From an uncultured Bacilli bacterium (GTDB taxonomy: Bacteria; Bacillota_I; Bacilli_A; RF39; UBA660): DNA of 19,254 nt. The notes beneath the pieces were generated by a model. The model was given only the letters and a program-made list of their open reading frames with translations. It was not told where the DNA came from and searched no databases. Below are positions 7,120 through 14,782 of this stretch, piece after piece. Position 1 is the first letter of the stretch, and each line of letters starts with the position of its first letter. The position numbers were made by a program, and so were the translations under genes. The stretch is from NCBI GenBank assembly GCA_944372315.1, contig CALVYX010000048.1, positions 1 to 19,254 on the forward strand. The letters run 5' to 3'.

Positions 7120-8029
7120 GACAGATGAAAAATTATTAGATGAAATTTTAGGTAATAATGTTCATGATGCGGATGCCTACAATATTAGAAAAAATGGAGA
7201 AGGAATTGAACGTAAAGTGAATCCTTATATAGATATTGTGCCTAAAGAAGATGAAAGTGGTCTTGATATTTATGTGAAAGAAAATACTTTATTTGGTATT
7301 GTTCATATTCCAGTAATTATTACAGAAAGTGGATTAACTGATATTGTTTATAATGATTTTCATATAGGAAAAAATGCTAATGTCATTATTATTGCTGGAT
7401 GTGGTATTCATAATGATTTACATCAAGATTCTAGACATGATGGAATTCATCGTTTTTACTTAGAAGAAGGATCTAAAGTAAAATATGTAGAAAAACACTA
7501 TGGCGAAGGGAAAGGAAACGGTAAAAAAGTTCTTAATCCTATTACGGAAATAACGATGAAAAAAGGATCTTACATGACCGTGGATTCTGTACAAATTAAG
7601 GGTGTGGATAATACCATTAGAAAAACTAATGCAACGTTATATGAAGATACTACTTTAGTAATCAATGAGAAAATTTTAACCAATAAAGATCAATTTGCTA
7701 AAACAGATTTTAAAATTAGCCTAGAAAAAGATAACGCAAGTACACATATTACTTCAAGATCTGTTGCTACTAATAGTTCCTATCAAGAATTTAATTCCAG
7801 TATTATTGGTAATACTAAGTCTTATGCTCATGTAGAGTGTGATGCTATTATTAAGGATTCAGCATCAGTCAAAGCTATTCCTGAAATATATGCTAATCAT
7901 GTAGATGCTAATTTAATTCACGAAGCAGCAATAGGAAAAATAGCTGGAGAGCAACTAACTAAATTAATGTCTCTAGGATTAACTGAAAAAGAAGCAGAAA
8001 ATGCAATTATTCATGGGTTCTTAAAATAG
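7112..8029 (+). CDS. smsB: SufB/SufD-like Fe-S cluster scaffold (SmsB)
   Basis: The protein has 305 residues from GTG 7112, which follows AAGGAGGG by seven bases and overlaps the smsC end. It is much shorter than E. coli SufB or SufD (about 495 and 423 residues) and corresponds to their beta-helix core plus C-terminal helices. HVEC243DAII aligns with the conserved SufB cysteine region, and NLIH270-E271AAIGKI with the His/Glu pair near the C-terminus of SufB/SufD. The ending GLTEKEAENAIIHGFL is characteristic. A single short SufB/D protein with SufC forms the SUF-like minimal system known from anaerobic bacteria and archaea, where one scaffold replaces SufB and SufD. It should assemble clusters with the SmsC ATPase. 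It is 10 bases from the TetR gene. Confidence 0.9.
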   Translation: MNKTDEKLLDEILGNNVHDADAYNIRKNGEGIERKVNPYIDIVPKEDESGLDIYVKENTLFGIVHIPVIITESGLTDIVYNDFHIGKNANVIIIAGCGIHNDLHQDSRHDGIHRFYLEEGSKVKYVEKHYGEGKGNGKKVLNPITEITMKKGSYMTVDSVQIKGVDNTIRKTNATLYEDTTLVINEKILTNKDQFAKTDFKISLEKDNASTHITSRSVATNSSYQEFNSSIIGNTKSYAHVECDAIIKDSASVKAIPEIYANHVDANLIHEAAIGKIAGEQLTKLMSLGLTEKEAENAIIHGFLK

Positions 8030-8039
8030 TGAGGAAATC

Positions 8040-8639
8040 ATGGGAAGTATCAGAGAACCAATAAAGAAAAATTCTATTGCGAAAAAGCAAAAGATAATAG
8101 AAAAGGGATTTTACCTTATATGTGATAAGGGATACCATAATGTTACTTGTGCTGATATAGCAAAATATGCTTCTATTTCTACAGGAAGTATTTATCAATA
8201 TTTTGAAAATAAAAAAGATATTTTTAAAGAAGGTGTAAAAAATTACTCCAAGCAAATTTTATATCCTTTCATTGAACTTACTAATACTAAATTAGATTTA
8301 GAAAATATAGATAGTGTAATAGAAAATGTTATAAGAAAAACTATTGAAAATCATACGGTTTCTAAAAAATCTCACGAAGAGATAATGGCAATGGTTCATC
8401 AAGATGATGAAGTAGCTGAAATTTTTAGAAATATAGAATTAGATATTACTAATAGAATTGTTGAATATTTAGATACTAAGGGATTAAAATTAGAACATGC
8501 TAAGGAGAAAGTTCATATTATGATAGGACTTATTGATAACTTATCGCATGAAGTTGTATATCATAAACATAATAATTTAAATAATGAAATCATGATTCAT
8601 GAAAATGTCAAATTAATAAGAAATATTTTATTGGGATAA
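8040..8639 (+). CDS. TetR family transcriptional regulator
   Basis: The protein has 199 residues; ATG 8040 follows GAGGAAAT. Residues ~16-62 form the TetR-type helix-turn-helix domain (IIEKGFYLICDKGYHNVTCADIAKYASISTGSIYQYFENKKDIF), including the characteristic G-S-I-Y-x-Y-F turn and recognition helix. The remaining ~135 residues are helical, with the variable ligand-binding and dimer region expected for this family. It is the last gene of the ZIP-smsC-smsB operon, so autoregulation of the operon through the dyad at 5581-5600 is a reasonable idea. SUF operons are more often controlled by Rrf2-type proteins, which makes a TetR partner notable. The ligand is unknown. The terminator overlaps its stop codon. 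Confidence 0.9.
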   Translation: MGSIREPIKKNSIAKKQKIIEKGFYLICDKGYHNVTCADIAKYASISTGSIYQYFENKKDIFKEGVKNYSKQILYPFIELTNTKLDLENIDSVIENVIRKTIENHTVSKKSHEEIMAMVHQDDEVAEIFRNIELDITNRIVEYLDTKGLKLEHAKEKVHIMIGLIDNLSHEVVYHKHNNLNNEIMIHENVKLIRNILLG

Positions 8640-8656
8640 TAAAATATTTCTTTTTT
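8618..8656 (+). terminator. Intrinsic terminator spanning the TetR gene stop codon
   Basis: A perfect 14-bp stem (AAGAAATATTTTAT with ATAAAATATTTCTT), a 7-base loop (TGGGATA) and a T-run. The left arm encodes the last residues of the regulator. Its T-run ends two bases before the extended -10 of the next gene. Confidence 0.8.
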
Positions 8657-8657
8657 A

Positions 8658-8666
8658 TGCTATAAT
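8658..8666 (+). promoter_or_regulatory. Extended -10 promoter of the dehydrogenase gene
   Basis: TGCTATAAT is a perfect extended -10 element. No -35 of note is seen at the right distance, which is usual for extended -10 promoters. The start would be near 8673, close to the ribosome site at 8680-8685. Confidence 0.65.
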
Positions 8667-8689
8667 CTAATTATGATATGGAGGTAACT

Positions 8690-9715
8690 ATGAAAAGTGT
8701 TGCGATTTGTGATGTTAAAAAATTTGAAATGAAAGATATTAGTGAACCAATTTCTAACGGAGAAGATGTAATTATTGAAGTATTAAAAGCAGGAATTTGT
8801 GGATCGGATATTCATTATTGGGATTTAGGAGAACCTAAGGGATTAATTATGGGTCATGAATTTTGTGGAAGAGTCATTGATCCAGGAAGTAGAACTGATT
8901 TAAAAGTAGGGGATAAGGTAACAGCATTACCAATATCACCTTGTGGATCTTGTTCTGCGTGTTTGACTGGTAATCCACAATATTGTAAAGATACGTGGAC
9001 TTATGCTACTGGGCTTTCTCTTACTAATCCAGGTGCATTTACAAAAAAAATAAAATTACGTTCTGATATGGTCATGAAATTACCAGATACAGTTAGTGAT
9101 AATGAAGCTAGTATGGTTGAGCCAACTGCTGTAGGACTTCATGCCATCCATTTGGCAGATATTAAAGTAGGAGATAAAGTTTTAATCATTGGTGGAGGAA
9201 TTATTGGACTAGTATCCGCTATGTTTGCTAAAATGGAAGGAGCTAGTTATGTTGCTGTATCTGAGACTAACAATAGTCGTGGTGAAAAAGCTGTTCAGTT
9301 AGGTGTTGCTGATGCATGGTTTGATGCTAAAGATGAGAATATGGTGCCAAATTTAATTAATATGACAGATGGTGGATTTGATTATGTCATTGAATGTTGT
9401 GGTAATTCTGTTGCTGTAAGTACTTCACTAACGGTTGTAAAACCAGGTGGAACAGTGGTTTTAGTAGGTGTTGCAACAGGTCCTGTGACGATTCCAACCG
9501 TACTTTCAGTAATGCGTGAGCTTACAGTAAAAGGAGCAATTGCATATACGAAAGAAGAATTTTCTACTTGTATTGATTTGATGGCGAACAAACAAATTGA
9601 CATGGAGAGATTTGTGGATGACATTGTTAGTTTAGATGAAGTGCAACACTCTTTTGAAAGATTGACCAATGGAGTAGATCCAGCAATCAAAATTTTAATT
9701 GATCCAAATAAATAA
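8690..9715 (+). CDS. Zinc-dependent medium-chain alcohol/polyol dehydrogenase
   Basis: The protein has 341 residues. ATG 8690 is chosen because GGAGGT (8680-8685) lies correctly before it; ATG 8678 overlaps that site. It is a standard MDR enzyme. Catalytic zinc ligands are C37 (GICGSDIH), H56-E57 (GHEF) and the Glu of VEPTAVGLHA. Structural zinc is held by C85, C88, C91 and C99. The Rossmann domain carries a glycine-rich GGGIIG motif. It should oxidise an alcohol or polyol with NAD(P)+ in the cytosol. The arrangement resembles sorbitol/xylitol, threonine and butanediol dehydrogenases, and sequence alone does not choose among them. It is monocistronic, bounded by its own promoter and terminator, so it need not relate functionally to either neighbour. 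Confidence 0.92.
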   Translation: MKSVAICDVKKFEMKDISEPISNGEDVIIEVLKAGICGSDIHYWDLGEPKGLIMGHEFCGRVIDPGSRTDLKVGDKVTALPISPCGSCSACLTGNPQYCKDTWTYATGLSLTNPGAFTKKIKLRSDMVMKLPDTVSDNEASMVEPTAVGLHAIHLADIKVGDKVLIIGGGIIGLVSAMFAKMEGASYVAVSETNNSRGEKAVQLGVADAWFDAKDENMVPNLINMTDGGFDYVIECCGNSVAVSTSLTVVKPGGTVVLVGVATGPVTIPTVLSVMRELTVKGAIAYTKEEFSTCIDLMANKQIDMERFVDDIVSLDEVQHSFERLTNGVDPAIKILIDPNK

Positions 9716-9716
9716 T

Positions 9717-9750
9717 AAAGATTATAAAAAGATAATTTATAATCTTTTTT
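9717..9750 (+). terminator. Intrinsic terminator after the dehydrogenase gene
   Basis: A perfect 12-bp stem (AAAGATTATAAA with TTTATAATCTTT), a 7-base loop and a T-run of six including the end of the stem. Confidence 0.85.
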
Positions 9751-9823
9751 CTTGTTAAATATTTCTTTTAATTTTTAATGATTTATGATAATATTTAAAT
9801 AGAATAAAATAGGAGCTGGTCGT

Positions 9824-12800
9824 ATGAAGTTGTATTTATTAAATAATGAAAATATAAATATTTGTGACGTATCTTTAAAAATAGAAAAATCATTTTCTTT
9901 TGATTATAAATATAACGAATCAACTAAAGTTCCTATTACTTTAGAAAAAAATAATGACGAATGGTTTTTAAAAAGTAATAACTTTGTGAGTATTTTTCAA
10001 AATAACATGGTTATACCTTCTTCTAAATTAGTAGAGTATAATTCTTATTATTTAAAAATTAATAATGTTAATAATTTAATTTTAATGTATGTATTACCTA
10101 GTGTAGAGAATGAAATATATGATTTAGAATGTCAACAAATTTCTAAGATTACGATTGGTTCTGATCCTATTAATAATATTCATTATCCTAATGAATTGGT
10201 TTTGTCTAATCATTGTGAAATAATAAGACAAGAAAAAGAAGTAACACTTAATGTTACTAATGATGAAGCACAAGTATTTGTAAATAATAAACGTATTACT
10301 TCTTGCACATTAAAAACAGGAGATATAATTTTTATTCATGGATTAAAGATTATTTGGATCAATAGTTTTATAAGGATTAATAATCCCAAAAAATTAGTTC
10401 GTATCCAAGGATTTAATTTCTATAATAACAATATGGATAATTCTATTTATGAACCAGAAAATGAGTTAGAAGAAGTGGAATTATATAAACAAGAGGAATA
10501 TTTTTCTCCTAAGTTTAGAGTTAATAATCAACTAGTAGAAGAAACGGTAGAAATCGATGCTCCTCCCGCAACAGAAATAAAAGAGGAATTACCTTTTCTT
10601 TTGCAAATGGGAACTAGTATTACGATGTTAGCATCTTCTTTTATGATAGGATACATGGTAATATATAATTTACAAGTAGGAAATAGAAATATTTGGACAG
10701 TATTGCCTCAAATAGTTATGTTTTTTGGTTTAATCATTGGTAGTTTTATTATGCCAAGGATAGTTGCCAAATATCAAAAAAAGAGGCGAGCTGAACGTGA
10801 AAAACTAAGACAAGAAAAATATACAGCATATATTAAGAAAAAAGATCAAGATATTCAAAAAATTATCAAAGATCAAGAGCAAACACTAAAAGATAATAAT
10901 TTAAGTGTTATGGAGTGTTATGAGATATTATCTGAACTTGACAAGGTTAATAATATTAATTTTTGGTCTAGAAATATAGATGATGATAATTTTGCTACTA
11001 TTAGATTAGGAACCGGACAAGTAGATTCTAAATTAAAAGTAAAGGCTCCTGAAGAACATTTTTCATTAGATGATGATAATTTATTAAATGAAGTATATAG
11101 TGTAGTTGAACGTTCTAAAACTTTAAATAATGTTCCTATTCCTTTAGCCTTAACTACAAATAATAAAGTAGGAATTATGTTAAAAAATAGTTATAGTAAA
11201 GATTATATTGATAGTATTATTGTTCAGTTAATTACTATGCATAGTCCTGTTAATTTAAAAATCATTGTTTTTACTAATGAAGAACATAAGGATCGCTTTG
11301 AGTATTTAAAATATTTACCTCATTGTTGGAGTGATGATAAATCAATTAGATTTTTTGCAACTACTAGTGATGATATGCAAAATATTTCCTCATATTTAGA
11401 AAAAGAATATAAAGAGCGAAAAGAAAAAGGAAATCTTAAGAAGAGTGATAACAGTGATACTACTGTGGATCCTGAAAAAGAACAACATGCAAAAGAGGAA
11501 ATATATAAAGATTATGAACCATACTATATTTTAATAGATGATAATTATAAATTTTCTAAATATATTTCTATTGTTAATATTTTATTAAAAACTGCTGTTA
11601 ATTATGGATTTTCTTATATAAGTATAGGAAAAGAAGTAAAAGATTTTTCTAATAAATGTACTACTTTCTTGGAAATTAATGATAAAACAGGTAATATTTT
11701 AAAGAAAAATATTAATATCAAAGATATAGTTAGTTTTTCTATTGAGTATCTTAGTGATATGAATTTACGTGATGCATGTAGGTATTTATCTAATGTTCCT
11801 ATTACTACGAAGGATGGACTATCAACTCTACCTTCAACGTTAACATTCCTAGAGATGTTAGATGCTTCAAGAATAGAACATCTTAATATAGCTAATCGTT
11901 GGAAGTTAAATGATCCAGTTATGTCTTTAGCTGTTCCAGTAGGAGTTCATGTTAATGGTGAAAAGTTTAAACTAGATTTACATGAAAAAGCTCATGGACC
12001 TCATGGATTAATTGCTGGTATGACAGGTAGTGGTAAAAGTGAATTTATTATTACTTATATTTTATCTATGATTATTAATTATCACCCATATGAAGTACAA
12101 TTTGTTTTAATCGATTACAAAGGTGGGGGATTAGCAGGAGCGTTTGAAAACAAAGAAACAGGGGTTAGAATTCCTCATCTTGTTGGAACTATTACTAACT
12201 TAGATACTAGTGAAATGAATAGAACTTTGGTCTCTATTCAAAGTGAATTAAAAAGAAGACAAAAGAAATTTAATGAAGTAAGAGATAAACTAGGGGAAAG
12301 TACGATTGATATTTATAAGTATCAACGATTATACCGAGAAGGTTCTATTTCTGAACCTATGGCTCATTTATTTATTGTTTCAGATGAGTTTGCTGAATTA
12401 AAAGCGCAACAACCAGAATTTATGTCACAATTGATTAGTATTGCTCGTATTGGTCGTAGTCTAGGTGTACATTTAATTTTAGCTACCCAAAAACCTTCGG
12501 GAGTAGTAAATGAACAAATTTGGAGTAATAGTAAATTTAAAGTTTGTTTGAAAGTTCAAGATAGATCAGATAGTATGGAAATGTTAAAGAAACCAGATGC
12601 TGCTAACATTAAAGAGACAGGAAGATTCTATTTGCAAGTAGGATATGATGATTATTTTGATATTGGACAATCTGGATGGTCTGGAGCTAAATATATTCCT
12701 TCTGACAATATTATTAAAAAGAAGGATGATGCCATTAATTTTGTGGATAATGTAGGGTATCCCATCAAAACAATTAAAGATATTATAAAAACAGATACAA

Positions 12801-14458
12801 CTGTTAATTTAGGTGATCAATTAACAAATATAGTGAAAGCAGTTTATGATTTAGGACAAAGTGAACAGATTGTAACTTCTAAACTATGGCTTGATGCTAT
12901 ACCTGAGAAGATTTATATTCAAAATTTAAGGACTAAATATAATTATAAACCAGTTCCATATGATATTACGCCAGTGATTGGGGAATACGATGACCCGTCT
13001 AATCAGCAACAAGGATTATTAAATCTTGATTTAACTATGGGTGGAAATACGGTTATTTATGGTCAAACTGGTAGTGGTAAAGAAAATTTATTATCAACTA
13101 TTATTTGTTCTAGTTGTCTTGAACATACTCCGGATGAAGTTAATTTTTATATTCTAGATTTTGGTGCAGAAGTATTAAAAATGTATGCCAACTTACCACA
13201 TGTTGGAGATATTGCAACAGTTGAAGATCCAGAAAAAGTAGAAGATACCTTTAATATGTTATATGAAGAAATGGAACGTAGAAAAGATTTATTTGCTAAT
13301 TATTCTGGTAGTTATATTGATTATTGTAATAACAGTGGTAATAAGTTACCACTAATTGTAGTAATTATTAATAATTATGAGGTGTTTGTTGAAAATAATT
13401 CGAAATTATCAGAAGGTATTATGAATATCTATCGTGATGCTAGTAAGTATGGAATTGTCTTTATTTTAACCGTAATTTCTACTAATGGTATTAGAAGTAG
13501 AATGTTACAATACTTTAATAACCGCATATGTTTACAACTTCCAGAAGAACAAGAATATCGTAATATTTTAAATGCACCACGTGGTTTATATCCTGCTAAG
13601 TTGTTTGGACGTGGACTGGTAGATATGAACGATACAGCGTATGAATTTCAAACTGCTATTCTATTAGATAAAGAAGATATGAATAATTTTGTAAGAAGTA
13701 TGGCAGAACAAATGAATGAAGCTTATACAACTCGTGCTAAAAAGGTGCCTACATTACCAAAAGTAGTTACTTTAGATTTATTTAATAATAATGTGACTCT
13801 AGATAAAATACCAATTGGATATGCAATAGATAATAAAGAGCCTTATTATTACGATTTTAATTATTCGAAGTTCCTACCAATTTTATCAACTGATATGAAT
13901 GAAGATAAAATGGAGTTTGTCTATAGTTTAATTAATATGTTAAAAGACATTCCAAATATGAATTTTCGTATTGTAGATTTTGCTAATGTTTTCAAAAATG
14001 AAGATAATATAAAATGTTATAATAGTGATTGGGATAATAGTATCGTATCTATTTATAATGAAATAATTATGTCTAGGCAAAATAATATGCAATATTATTA
14101 TCTATTATTGGGTATTGGACAAATTAAAAAAGTGTTATCAACAAAATCTTTAACTCTATTGAATAAATTATTATTAGAAATTAATGATACTGATACTGTT
14201 AATTTTGCTTTGGTAGATACTTATGTATCTTATAAAAGAATTCAAACAGAAGTGTGGTATCAATCTAAAGTGGATAATTCCTATGGTATTTGGTTGGGTG
14301 AAGATGTTGGAACTCAAGTAGCGATTAATTTTAATAATTTAACTTTAGAAGAGAAGAGATTATATTTCCCTTATATAGGATATGCTGTTAAAGATGGTAA
14401 ACATAAGATAATTAAATATATGATTAATAAAACGGAGGATGAAATTAATGAAGAATAA
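9824..14458 (+). CDS. essC: EssC, type VIIb secretion FtsK/SpoIIIE-type motor ATPase
   Basis: The protein has 1544 residues, slightly longer than S. aureus EssC (~1480). ATG 9824 follows AGGAG. Residues ~1-95 and ~100-190 are two FHA-like domains (second: ISKITIGSDPINNIHY, LSNHCEI). Two membrane helices lie at ~260-282 and ~289-313, followed by a basic coiled coil (KKRRAEREKLRQEKY). A linker leads to three FtsK/SpoIIIE modules. D1 is intact: Walker A GMTGSGKSE (K738) and Walker B LFIVSDE (D854, E855). D2 has GQTGSGKEN (K1086, with E1087 where Ser/Thr is expected) and a changed Walker B (IINNYE, N1183). D3 (from ~1320) has no Walker A. It should power export of WXG100 proteins across the membrane. 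A weak TGATAATAT at 9786-9794 may be its -10. It overlaps esaB by 11 bases. Confidence 0.95.
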   Translation: MKLYLLNNENINICDVSLKIEKSFSFDYKYNESTKVPITLEKNNDEWFLKSNNFVSIFQNNMVIPSSKLVEYNSYYLKINNVNNLILMYVLPSVENEIYDLECQQISKITIGSDPINNIHYPNELVLSNHCEIIRQEKEVTLNVTNDEAQVFVNNKRITSCTLKTGDIIFIHGLKIIWINSFIRINNPKKLVRIQGFNFYNNNMDNSIYEPENELEEVELYKQEEYFSPKFRVNNQLVEETVEIDAPPATEIKEELPFLLQMGTSITMLASSFMIGYMVIYNLQVGNRNIWTVLPQIVMFFGLIIGSFIMPRIVAKYQKKRRAEREKLRQEKYTAYIKKKDQDIQKIIKDQEQTLKDNNLSVMECYEILSELDKVNNINFWSRNIDDDNFATIRLGTGQVDSKLKVKAPEEHFSLDDDNLLNEVYSVVERSKTLNNVPIPLALTTNNKVGIMLKNSYSKDYIDSIIVQLITMHSPVNLKIIVFTNEEHKDRFEYLKYLPHCWSDDKSIRFFATTSDDMQNISSYLEKEYKERKEKGNLKKSDNSDTTVDPEKEQHAKEEIYKDYEPYYILIDDNYKFSKYISIVNILLKTAVNYGFSYISIGKEVKDFSNKCTTFLEINDKTGNILKKNINIKDIVSFSIEYLSDMNLRDACRYLSNVPITTKDGLSTLPSTLTFLEMLDASRIEHLNIANRWKLNDPVMSLAVPVGVHVNGEKFKLDLHEKAHGPHGLIAGMTGSGKSEFIITYILSMIINYHPYEVQFVLIDYKGGGLAGAFENKETGVRIPHLVGTITNLDTSEMNRTLVSIQSELKRRQKKFNEVRDKLGESTIDIYKYQRLYREGSISEPMAHLFIVSDEFAELKAQQPEFMSQLISIARIGRSLGVHLILATQKPSGVVNEQIWSNSKFKVCLKVQDRSDSMEMLKKPDAANIKETGRFYLQVGYDDYFDIGQSGWSGAKYIPSDNIIKKKDDAINFVDNVGYPIKTIKDIIKTDTTVNLGDQLTNIVKAVYDLGQSEQIVTSKLWLDAIPEKIYIQNLRTKYNYKPVPYDITPVIGEYDDPSNQQQGLLNLDLTMGGNTVIYGQTGSGKENLLSTIICSSCLEHTPDEVNFYILDFGAEVLKMYANLPHVGDIATVEDPEKVEDTFNMLYEEMERRKDLFANYSGSYIDYCNNSGNKLPLIVVIINNYEVFVENNSKLSEGIMNIYRDASKYGIVFILTVISTNGIRSRMLQYFNNRICLQLPEEQEYRNILNAPRGLYPAKLFGRGLVDMNDTAYEFQTAILLDKEDMNNFVRSMAEQMNEAYTTRAKKVPTLPKVVTLDLFNNNVTLDKIPIGYAIDNKEPYYYDFNYSKFLPILSTDMNEDKMEFVYSLINMLKDIPNMNFRIVDFANVFKNEDNIKCYNSDWDNSIVSIYNEIIMSRQNNMQYYYLLLGIGQIKKVLSTKSLTLLNKLLLEINDTDTVNFALVDTYVSYKRIQTEVWYQSKVDNSYGIWLGEDVGTQVAINFNNLTLEEKRLYFPYIGYAVKDGKHKIIKYMINKTEDEINEE

Positions 14459-14702
14459 AGTGTTAGTTGAATTAATTGTTCCGGAAATAGAAAAATCATA
14501 TGATATTTATATTCCTGTTAGTAAAAAGGTAGGAAGTGTAATTAAATTATTAAATAAAGCTATTTTTGAATTATCTGATGGCGTTTATAACGGAGGGAAT
14601 AAAAACCAAATGTATAATAGGGATACTGGTATTAGATATGATAATAATGTTTTAGTAAAAGATACCGATATTAGAAATGGAAGTAAAGTAATATTAATAT
14701 AG
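14448..14702 (+). CDS. esaB: EsaB/YukD ubiquitin-like protein
   Basis: The protein has 84 residues. Start ATG 14448 is preferred because GGAGG (14434-14438) is nine bases upstream; ATG 14439 lies too close to it. The pattern VLVELIVPEIEKSYDIYIPVSKKVGSVIKLL, then N-R-D-T-G and L-V-K-D-T-D-I-R-N-G-S-K-V-I-L, is the YukD/EsaB fold: a ubiquitin-like beta-grasp domain ending in a hydrophobic strand. EsaB is a small cytosolic component or regulator of type VIIb systems, usually coded near essC. The overlap with essC implies translational coupling. A terminator begins at its stop codon, so the essC-esaB transcript ends here. Confidence 0.88.
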   Translation: MKNKVLVELIVPEIEKSYDIYIPVSKKVGSVIKLLNKAIFELSDGVYNGGNKNQMYNRDTGIRYDNNVLVKDTDIRNGSKVILI

Positions 14703-14723
14703 GACAACTAGATTGTCCTTTTT
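14701..14723 (+). terminator. Intrinsic terminator after esaB
   Basis: A 7-bp stem (AGGACAA with TTGTCCT), loop CTAGA, and five Ts counting the last stem base. It starts within the esaB stop codon. Confidence 0.85.
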
Positions 14724-14725
14724 AG

Positions 14726-14754
14726 TTGAAAAATTATTAGTTTTGTGTTATAAT
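14726..14754 (+). promoter_or_regulatory. Sigma-A promoter of the HExxH lipoprotein gene
   Basis: TTGAAA (14726-14731), a 17-base spacer and TATAAT (14749-14754), with a TG extension (TGT before TATAAT). Transcription would start near 14761. Confidence 0.8.
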
Positions 14755-14779
14755 AACCAATCAAAAGAGGGGATTGGTT
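14755..14779. promoter_or_regulatory. Operator-like dyad over the transcription start
   Basis: AACCAATC and GATTGGTT are perfect reverse complements separated by AAAAGAGGG. The left arm lies between the -10 and the expected start, so it would be largely absent from the RNA; a DNA-binding site is more likely than an mRNA hairpin. The ribosome site GAGGGG (14767-14772) sits inside it. Confidence 0.5.
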
Positions 14780-14782
14780 ATA

